Positions 58,821-64,000 of a DNA stretch of 64,000 nt are shown here, piece by piece (positions within the stretch are counted from its first letter, which is position 1; every line of letters starts with the position of its first letter). A program made the position numbers and the translations under genes. This stretch comes from Pseudomonas sp. SID14000 (GTDB taxonomy: Bacteria > Pseudomonadota > Gammaproteobacteria > Pseudomonadales > Pseudomonadaceae): NCBI RefSeq assembly GCF_002165135.1, contig NZ_NFZQ01000018.1, positions 1 through 64,000 of the forward strand, written 5' to 3'. The notes under the pieces are model-generated. The model did not search any database, had not been told where the DNA came from, and was given only the letters and a program-made list of their open reading frames with translations.

Positions 58821-59594
58821 TCAATGGGTGGTAAAGCGCTGATGCACCGGCGACGAAGTGGGGGTCATTGCCAGCGCCAGCTGGGTGCGGTTGTGCATAT
58901 GCGTCAGGCGCAGCACCTGCGACACATACAGTTTCACGGTATTTTCGGTAATGCCCAGTTCACAGGCGATCTGGTAGTTGGTCTTGCCCTTGCCCACCAG
59001 GCGCGCCACCTCCAGCTGGCGTGGTGACAGCTTCTCGAATGCTGCTGGCAGCTCGCTTTCACTCTCGTCCACATCACCGGCACGTCGGTGGATACCCTGG
59101 CCTCGGGCTTTTTCCAGGTCCTGGTAAAGCTCGTCCATGGACTCTGCCAGCTCTTGCAAACGCTGGTTCAACCCGCCCAGGTCGTGGAAACTGCGCTGGC
59201 GCTCCTGCACGGCCTGTTCCTGGCGACGCACGCCCTCCAGCAGCTCATCGAGGTCCATGGGCTTCTGGTAGTAATCGGCAAATCCTTCCCGCAACGCACG
59301 GATCACGTCCTGTTTCTCCGCGTGGCCGGTCAGCATGATGGCCTCGAACATACGCTGCCCGCCGAGTGCCTTCAGGGCGCGGACCAGTTCTATACCATCA
59401 CGCCCAGGCATGAGCAGGTCACAAATGACCAGGCCAATGGCCTTGTCTGCCAGGTAGCGTTCGATGGCTTCATCAGTGGAGTGGGCCGGCAGGCAGTGAT
59501 AGCCGTGGGTTTTGAGGAACTCACACAGTTGTTCGACGATCACCGGTTGGTCATCGACCACCAATATCTTCATTTCACTGAATGCTCTGGACAC
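58821..59594 (-). CDS. Response regulator with LuxR-type output domain
   Basis: The likely start is GTG at 59594 (GGGAG six bases upstream); the ATG at 59573 (MKILVVDDQ) has a poorer site. The receiver domain shows ILVVDDQPVIVEQL, the phospho-Asp in LVICDLLMPGRDG, MLTGHAEKQD and QKPMD. A coiled linker (about 125-175, rich in E, Q and R) leads to a LuxR/NarL-type HTH: LSPRQLEVARLVGKGKTNYQIACELGI. It should bind DNA after phosphorylation. No sensor kinase is in the window. It lies just downstream of the prepilin peptidase gene on the same strand (about 120 bases between), so the two may share regulation. Confidence 0.9.
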   Translation of the reverse strand: MSRAFSEMKILVVDDQPVIVEQLCEFLKTHGYHCLPAHSTDEAIERYLADKAIGLVICDLLMPGRDGIELVRALKALGGQRMFEAIMLTGHAEKQDVIRALREGFADYYQKPMDLDELLEGVRRQEQAVQERQRSFHDLGGLNQRLQELAESMDELYQDLEKARGQGIHRRAGDVDESESELPAAFEKLSPRQLEVARLVGKGKTNYQIACELGITENTVKLYVSQVLRLTHMHNRTQLALAMTPTSSPVHQRFTTH

Positions 59595-59713
59595 GATCAA
59601 CTCCCTGTTGGTATGCGGTCCTGCTCCTGGGCCAAGTGCTCTGGCAAACTAAAAAATAGTCGCAGGTGGCGGATTTGTACAAATCCTGTACAAACATCGG
59701 GTCACGGGGTTGC

Positions 59714-60184
59714 TCATTGGATCCATACAGCAGTCAGAAGAAAGCCGGTGAGCACATAGGGGACGAACGCCTGCTTGTCGCCCATTTCTTCGGTCAGGGC
59801 CTGCAAACGCTTTTTCACCTTGGGGTTGAGCAAGGTCCACAGGCGCCGGCGGGTGAGCAGCCACAGCAGCACGCTGACACCGGCGCCGATGAAGGTGCCA
59901 AGTACGTATTGCGGGCTGGTGGCCAGGGCCAGGGCGCCCATCAGCTTGACGTCGTCGGCGCCGAAACGGCCGAGCATGTAGCCGGGCAGGGTCAGCAACA
60001 TGACGATGGCCAGCGCCCAGCCGGCATCGCTGGCGTCGGCGCCGATCCAGCTGTGGCCGGTGGCGAAAAGCCAGGCCAGGGCGCAGGTAGCCACGCCCAG
60101 GGTGAGCATGTTGGATATCTGGCGCTGACGCACGTCCTGTTCGGAGCACAAGGCAAGCCACAGCAGGAGAACAATGCTTTGCAT
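59714..60184 (-). CDS. CpaA/TadV-type prepilin peptidase (A24)
   Basis: The ATG at 60184 gives 156 residues. A24-family features: first aspartate in CSEQDVRQRQISN and the GxGD-like motif in GRFGADDVKLMGALAL (FGADD), with about five membrane helices (LLLWLALC, MLTLGVATCALAWLF, ALAIVMLLTLPGYM, YVLGTFIGAGVSVLLWLL, YVLTGFLLTAVWI). The small size and lack of the N-methyltransferase domain suggest CpaA of the Tad/Flp pilus rather than PilD. No Flp pilin, CpaB-F or Tad genes are present in the window, so its substrates must be elsewhere. Confidence 0.85.
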   Translation of the reverse strand: MQSIVLLLWLALCSEQDVRQRQISNMLTLGVATCALAWLFATGHSWIGADASDAGWALAIVMLLTLPGYMLGRFGADDVKLMGALALATSPQYVLGTFIGAGVSVLLWLLTRRRLWTLLNPKVKKRLQALTEEMGDKQAFVPYVLTGFLLTAVWIQ

Positions 60185-60344
60185 TGGCAGGTCGCCCTTC
60201 CCAAATGTTGAACACATCTACCCGGTCAGTCAGGTTTCCTTAAGTGAAGATAGACGGGAACCTGCGGGGGAGTGGGGTGGGAAAGGCAAAAAGACGTGGC
60301 CGGGATGGATTTTGTCGTTGTTGAAACAGGTCTTGCAGGCGACC

Positions 60345-60432
60345 CTTGCGGGAGCGGTTCCATCCGCGAATACCGGCAAGGCCGGTGCCATGAACCGCGT
60401 CTTTTTCTTCGCGGGTAAACCCGCTCCCACAG
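60345..60432. repeat. REPIN between the prepilin peptidase and DUF4136 genes
   Basis: GGGAGCGGTTCCATCCGCGA with the GCCGGTGCC hairpin faces CTTCGCGGGTAAACCCGCTC (to 60432). It is the same composite structure as the pairs at 26008-26215. It ends close to the DUF4136 stop at 60436. Confidence 0.85.
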
Positions 60433-60435
60433 GGG

Positions 60436-61005
60436 TTACTTCCTGCTCCCCGGCGGGTAGTTCGCCAACACCTTGGCCACGGTGTTCTGGATGGCGCTGT
60501 TGCGCTCTTCCGGGCTGGGCGGGTAGTTGTTCATGATCTGCTCGGCACTGCCGCGCCAGACCAGCTTGCCGTCACGCCCATCGAACAGGTCGATCTGGAT
60601 GGTCGCCACCTTGTAGTCGACGCTGCGGGTTTCGTTGTACATCGGGCCACCCCAGTAGCCGCCCCAGTAGCCCCCCCAGCCACCGCCGTAGTGGGTGGTG
60701 ATCTGTTGCTGGCGCTGCTCGACGATCAGGTACGCGCGCACTGTCAGGTCCGGTCGAGCGCCACCTTGGACCGGGCGTAGGCCACGCTGGTCGAGTTGGC
60801 CGGCGACCGCCTGGCGAATGCGCTGCTCGGTCAGGTCGCTCTTGATTCGCGGGTCGTCCGGGCGGTACTGCAGGCCCGGCTCCTGCCATGCCCAGCTGCG
60901 GTAGGCGGCAAAGTCACGGCTGGCATCGAAATCCTGCTGGACGTTATTGCTGGAGCAGGCGGCGAGCAATAACGCGAATGACAGTAGAACGAGACGGCGC
61001 AACAT
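60436..61005 (-). CDS. DUF4136 lipoprotein (downstream copy)
   Basis: The 189-residue protein has a lipoprotein signal with lipobox LLAAC (Cys17), a DUF4136 core (FDASRDFAAYRSWAWQEPGLQ, QLDQRGLRPVQ, DLTVRAYLIVEQ, VATIQIDLFDGRDGKLVWRGSAEQ) and an insert of Gly/Tyr/Trp repeats (GGGWGGYWGGYWGG, about 107-120). DUF4136 proteins are envelope lipoproteins of unknown function. It lies 19 bases downstream of a paralogue with the same architecture, so the two are probably a tandem duplication in one operon. GGAG precedes the ATG. Confidence 0.85.
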   Translation of the reverse strand: MLRRLVLLSFALLLAACSSNNVQQDFDASRDFAAYRSWAWQEPGLQYRPDDPRIKSDLTEQRIRQAVAGQLDQRGLRPVQGGARPDLTVRAYLIVEQRQQQITTHYGGGWGGYWGGYWGGPMYNETRSVDYKVATIQIDLFDGRDGKLVWRGSAEQIMNNYPPSPEERNSAIQNTVAKVLANYPPGSRK

Positions 61006-61024
61006 GATGGTTCTCCGTTAGATA

Positions 61025-61660
61025 TCAACTGGGAGGATAGCCGCTGAGCGCCTTGTGCACAGACGCGCGCAAGGCACTTTCGCGTTCACGCGGCGAGTCC
61101 TTGTCACTGCCGCTTTCGGCGCTGGCACTCCATACCGGCTGGCCACTGCGGGCGTCGTACAGGTCGATACGCACCACCATCACCTGCACCTCGTATGTGC
61201 GCACGATGGGCACGCTGGCATAGGCCCCGTAGCCATGGCGGTAGCCGCCATAGCCGACACCACCGTAGGGGTATGGGCCGTAGTAGGGGTCGTAGGCATC
61301 GTAGTCACGTACCTGGCGCAAGCGCTTTTCCAGGCGTATGTCGGCGCTGACCAGCAAGTCGCCGGGGCCGCCACGGGCAGGGCGCAGGCCATGCTGGTCG
61401 AGCGCGCCGCTGACGGCATCGGCCAGTTGCGCCGGGTCGGTATCGACCGAGCCGCTGGGCAACTGGCCGTTGCGCCAGCTCCAACTGCGATAGTGGCCGT
61501 AATCACGGGCGGCTGCCGGGTAGGCACTGGCATCGAAGGTGCTGGCCGCCTGGGCAGGCGCCGGTGGTAAGGGGCGGCTGCTGGCCACATACGGGTTGCT
61601 GCCCTGGCAGCCAGCCAGGGCAAGCGGCAGCAGGGCCAGGCACGACAGACGGTACGGCAT
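61025..61660 (-). CDS. DUF4136 lipoprotein (upstream copy)
   Basis: The 211-residue paralogue has lipobox LALAGC (Cys18), a linker rich in Pro/Ala, and the core with YGHYRSWSWRNGQL, ALDQHGLRPARGGPGDLLVSADI and VMVVRIDLYDARSGQPVWSASAESG. In place of the Trp insert it has a Tyr/Gly insert (YDAYDPYYGPYPYGG, about 119-133). The aromatic inserts in both copies sit at the same place, suggesting a surface loop. A good ribosome site (GGAGGAATAC) precedes the ATG. It starts 21 bases after the cmoM gene ends, on the same strand. Confidence 0.85.
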   Translation of the reverse strand: MPYRLSCLALLPLALAGCQGSNPYVASSRPLPPAPAQAASTFDASAYPAAARDYGHYRSWSWRNGQLPSGSVDTDPAQLADAVSGALDQHGLRPARGGPGDLLVSADIRLEKRLRQVRDYDAYDPYYGPYPYGGVGYGGYRHGYGAYASVPIVRTYEVQVMVVRIDLYDARSGQPVWSASAESGSDKDSPRERESALRASVHKALSGYPPS

Positions 61661-61681
61661 GTATTCCTCCCGGCGGGCGGG

Positions 61682-62431
61682 TCAGCGGGGGCGGCAGACC
61701 CAGTGCAGGTAGCGACCGAGCCCGGCGAAGCTGGGGTGGCGGCGGTAGGCCAGTTCCATTTCCAGCAGGTCGAGCAGCTCGGCCTTGCCCTGGAACTCCT
61801 TGGGCATGTAGTCGTGGAACACCCGCACGCCACTTTCGCTTTCAACCTGCCACATAGGATCAAGTTGCGCCCTGAGTTCCCGTGGATCAAGCGGTTTTTG
61901 TGGGGTCAGGCTCTGCTTTTCACCCTCCAGCCGGTTGCTGCGCAACTTGCGGAAATGGCCCTTGAGCAGGTTGCGATAAACCAGTGCGTCGCGGTTGTAG
62001 AAGGCCAGTGACAGCCACCCGGAGGGGGCCGTGAGCTGGTGCAGTACCGGCAGGATGCTTTCGGGTTCGGCCAGCCATTCGAGTACGGCATGGCATAGCA
62101 CCAGGTCGTAGGGCTCGGTCAGCTGGCCGAGCAGGTCTTGCCAGGGGGCCTGGATGAAGGTGGCCGGTTGGCCGGCTTCGGCAAAGCGCGCCCGTGCGCC
62201 GTCGAGCATCGGCGCGGCAGGCTCGGCCAGGGTCAGCTGGTGGCCGCGCTGGGCCAGCCACAAGGCCATGTGGCCCAACCCGGCACCGATGTCGAGGATG
62301 CGCAGCGGACGGTCGGGCAGGGCTTCGGCCAGGTCGGCCTGTAGCACGGCCAGGCGGATCGCGCCCTTGGCGCCGCCGTAGATCTTCTGGGCAAAGCGGG
62401 TGGCCAGCTCATCGAAGTGACGGTCGTTCAT
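61682..62431 (-). CDS. cmoM: tRNA 5-carboxymethoxyuridine methyltransferase CmoM (SmtA type)
   Basis: The 249-residue class I methyltransferase has FDELATRFAQKIYGGAKGAIRL at the N-terminus and the SAM loop ILDIGAGLGHMALWLAQRGH (about 44-63). Motif IV reads YDLVLCHAVLEWLAEPESIL, and the CmoM-specific tail has SFYNRDALVYRNLLKGHF-like and GVRVFHDYMP segments. CmoM methylates the carboxymethoxy group at U34 of certain tRNAs to mcmo5U. The overlap with the preceding mazG-like gene is ATGA at 62428-62431, so they are coupled. Confidence 0.88.
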   Translation of the reverse strand: MNDRHFDELATRFAQKIYGGAKGAIRLAVLQADLAEALPDRPLRILDIGAGLGHMALWLAQRGHQLTLAEPAAPMLDGARARFAEAGQPATFIQAPWQDLLGQLTEPYDLVLCHAVLEWLAEPESILPVLHQLTAPSGWLSLAFYNRDALVYRNLLKGHFRKLRSNRLEGEKQSLTPQKPLDPRELRAQLDPMWQVESESGVRVFHDYMPKEFQGKAELLDLLEMELAYRRHPSFAGLGRYLHWVCRPR

Positions 62432-62733
62432 CGGGCGAAGCGCCTCTCGCTGTCGGCCAGCTTGGCTCGCACAACCTGGTCCATGTCCAGGCCCAGCTCA
62501 CTGCACAGCAGCAACAGGTACAGCACCACATCGCCGATTTCCTGGCCGGCGTGGGCCAGCTTGTCGGCGGGCAGTTGGCGCGATTGGTCTTCGCTCAGCC
62601 ACTGGAAGATTTCCACCAGCTCGGCCATTTCGACACTGGCGGCCATGGCCAGGTTCTTCGGGCTGTGGAAGCCGCGCCAGTCGTTGTTGTCACGGATCTG
62701 GTGCAGGCGTTGGGTGAGTTCTTGCAGGTTCAT
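62428..62733 (-). CDS. MazG-like nucleotide pyrophosphohydrolase
   Basis: The ATG at 62733 gives 101 residues. Metal-binding motifs of the MazG/all-alpha NTP-PPase fold are present: ASVEMAELVEIFQW (E..E) and QEIGDVVLYLLLLCSELGLD (E..D). The short single-domain form (RS21-C6/MazG-like) hydrolyses deoxynucleoside triphosphates such as dCTP analogues. Frames extending upstream run into a REPIN and were rejected. It is first in the mazG-like - cmoM - DUF4136 set. Confidence 0.88.
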   Translation of the reverse strand: MNLQELTQRLHQIRDNNDWRGFHSPKNLAMAASVEMAELVEIFQWLSEDQSRQLPADKLAHAGQEIGDVVLYLLLLCSELGLDMDQVVRAKLADSERRFAR

Positions 62734-62784
62734 CGGGGGTCTCCTAATGCTGCATAGCTTCTGCGCAGGCCCGATGCAAAGCAA

Positions 62785-62904
62785 GGGGGCCGCTTTGCGG
62801 CCCATCGCGACGCAAGGCCGCTCCCACAGGAGGGCACTGGCATCAAGCCGAATGCGGTACCTGTGGGAGCGGCCTTGTGTCGCGAAAAGGCTGCGAAGCA
62901 GCCT
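62785..62904. repeat. REPIN between the MazG-like and MaoC genes
   Basis: GGGGGCCGCTTTGCGGCCCA with CGCGACGCAAGGCCGCTC (62785-62828) faces CTGTGGGAGCGGCCTTGTGT with GGCTGCGAAGCAGCC (to 62904). It is a pair of the RAYT-associated type and ends 7 bases before the MaoC stop codon. Confidence 0.88.
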
Positions 62905-62910
62905 CACGAT

Positions 62911-63762
62911 TCAAAGCCGGTCCCAGCGCCCGACCATGTGCAGCACCCCGCCATGCCCATCCAGCCGCAGCTCTCCCGCAGCCCCCGCTTCACTGGCACC
63001 GAGCACCACCTCCGACGGCAGCCGCACCGGTTTGCGGAAATCCACCTCGAAGGCATAGCCACTGTGCGGCAGGTGCCCGCGCAGTGCCGCCAGGGCCATG
63101 GCCTTGCTCCACATGCCATGGGCAATGGCCGTGGGGAAGCCAAACAGCCGTGCACTGGCGGCGCTCAGGTGGATCGGGTTGTAGTCGCCGCAGACCTTGG
63201 CATAACGCCGGCCTATATCGCTGTCGGCGTACCAGCGGGTCGCCTCTGGCAACGCTTGCGGTTCGTCCTCGGCAGGTTCACCGGCCTCGCTTTCCAGCTT
63301 CAGCCCGCGCACCAGCATACGGCTGGTTTCGCGCCAGAGCAGGCCTATGCCGTCTTCGGCCTCGGTGACCAGGTCGAAGGTGCCGCCCTTGGCGTGCGGT
63401 TGCAGATTGTCCGCATACACCGCAAAACGCAGCCCTTCGATACCGCCCAGTGGGCGCAACACTTCGATGCGGTTGTACAGGTGCACCAGGCCGAGCAGCG
63501 GGAAGGGGAAGTGTGTGGCGGTCATCAACTGCAACTGCAGCGTGAATGCCATGACATGTGGATAAGTACCCGGCAGGCGGCCATCGTCGGTGAAGTGGCA
63601 CAGCCGTCGGTAGGCGGCCAGATTGTCCGGCTGGACGCGGATGAAACAGCGCAGGCCGTCGCCCGGCAGATGGTCGCCGCTGATGGTGCGCTTGCTGGCC
63701 GCGCGCAGGTACAGGCTGGCGCGCGAAGCGGGGCTGTGCAGGTCGTGCCAATGTAGGCTCAT
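62911..63762 (-). CDS. MaoC-family (R)-hydratase/dehydratase
   Basis: The ATG at 63762 (GGGGG upstream) gives 283 residues with a double hot-dog arrangement. The catalytic hydratase motif sits in the C-terminal half: YAKVCGDYNPIHLSAASARLFG and TAIAHGMWSKAMAL, with the expected Asp and His (D..N.IH). The N-terminal half is a degenerate hot-dog (YPHVMAFTLQLQLM). MaoC-like enzymes hydrate enoyl-CoA or enoyl-ACP to (R)-3-hydroxyacyl forms. It starts 2 bases after the FabG-like stop, so the two enzymes should work on one acyl chain, possibly with a thiolase outside the window. Confidence 0.88.
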   Translation of the reverse strand: MSLHWHDLHSPASRASLYLRAASKRTISGDHLPGDGLRCFIRVQPDNLAAYRRLCHFTDDGRLPGTYPHVMAFTLQLQLMTATHFPFPLLGLVHLYNRIEVLRPLGGIEGLRFAVYADNLQPHAKGGTFDLVTEAEDGIGLLWRETSRMLVRGLKLESEAGEPAEDEPQALPEATRWYADSDIGRRYAKVCGDYNPIHLSAASARLFGFPTAIAHGMWSKAMALAALRGHLPHSGYAFEVDFRKPVRLPSEVVLGASEAGAAGELRLDGHGGVLHMVGRWDRL

Positions 63763-63764
63763 GT

Positions 63765-64000
63765 TCAGGCCCCCATCAAGGCCTGGCCGCATACCCGCAG
63801 CACCTGGCCATTGACTGCACCGGACCCCGGCTGGCTGAGCCAGGCGATGGCTTCGGCGACATCCTGCGGGCGACCGCCCTGGCCCAGCGAGCTCAAGCGT
63901 CGCCCGGCCTCGCGCAGGCCCATGGGCATGGCGGCGGTCATATGGGTTTCGATGAAACCGGGTGCCACGGCATTGATGCTGCCGCCGCGCTCGGCAAGGC
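63765..64000 (-). CDS. FabG-type short-chain reductase, 3' end (5' end cut by the window)
   Basis: The minus-strand frame reads AERGGSINAVAPGFIETHMT from the window edge and ends LSQPGSGAVNGQVLRVCGQALMGA. INAVAPGFIET is the hallmark segment behind the catalytic YxxxK of 3-oxoacyl-ACP/acyl-CoA reductases, and NGQVLRVCGG-type ends are common to the family. The active site lies beyond position 64000. It is upstream of and coupled to the MaoC gene. From memory, KT2440 has a FabG-like, thiolase-containing cluster here, but this cannot be verified. Confidence 0.88.
   Translation of the reverse strand, partial: LAERGGSINAVAPGFIETHMTAAMPMGLREAGRRLSSLGQGGRPQDVAEAIAWLSQPGSGAVNGQVLRVCGQALMGA

Overview
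The window is a stretch of high-GC gammaproteobacterial chromosome that reads as Pseudomonas, most likely the P. putida group. The evidence is the gene order ppa, mtfA, dedA, GNAT gene, eutCB-eat-exaC/eatR, mpl-ubiX, acoXABC-bdhA/acoR, accBC-aroQ, dsbD, speA, alpha-2-macroglobulin-pbpC. I recall much the same order from P. putida KT2440 (not checked here). The dense 'GCGGGTAAACCCGC'-type and 'CCTTGTGTCGCG'-type REP elements point the same way. No tRNA, rRNA or CRISPR array was seen.

Region 1 (about 1-9.1 kb) looks accessory. It opens with the tail of an IS3-type transposase and a DUF3077 gene broken by an amber codon. Two minus-strand operons follow. One is for copper handling: copA multicopper oxidase, a small Met/His-repeat protein, copB outer-membrane protein, and a c-type cytochrome with a His-rich tail. 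The other is a tightly coupled ABC exporter: HlyD-type adaptor, ATPase and two FtsX-type permeases. Candidate regulatory sites precede both operons.

Region 2 (9.1-25.9 kb) is housekeeping plus ethanolamine use. It holds an XRE/S24-like regulator, ppa, mtfA, a DedA protein and an acetyltransferase. The compartment-free ethanolamine route follows: permease Eat, lyase EutBC and aldehyde dehydrogenase ExaC, with divergent sigma-54 activator EatR. Then come mpl-ubiX, a YceK-type lipoprotein, an NAD(P)-binding protein and a MORN-repeat lipoprotein fused to a C13 peptidase domain.

Region 3 (26-33.7 kb) is the acetoin operon acoX-A-B-C-bdhA, with a clear -24/-12 promoter and the divergent activator AcoR.

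Region 4 (33.8-47.5 kb) contains accC-accB-aroQ, dsbD, a chemoreceptor, a PleD-like diguanylate cyclase, a DUF2333 protein, a Nudix hydrolase, a YciH-type SUI1 protein, speA and a REP-associated tyrosine transposase (RAYT) framed by matching REPs.

Region 5 (47.5-64 kb) contains a MATE exporter, a thioester alpha-2-macroglobulin paired with pbpC, an apparently orphan TpsB transporter, a LuxR-type response regulator beside a CpaA-type prepilin peptidase, two DUF4136 lipoproteins, cmoM-mazG, and a MaoC hydratase followed by the 3' end of a FabG-type reductase cut by the window edge.

The strongest structural theme is REP/REPIN sequence. At least fifteen loci are present: one lies in frame inside eatR, two have perfect 75- and 86-nt arms, and one set frames the RAYT gene.
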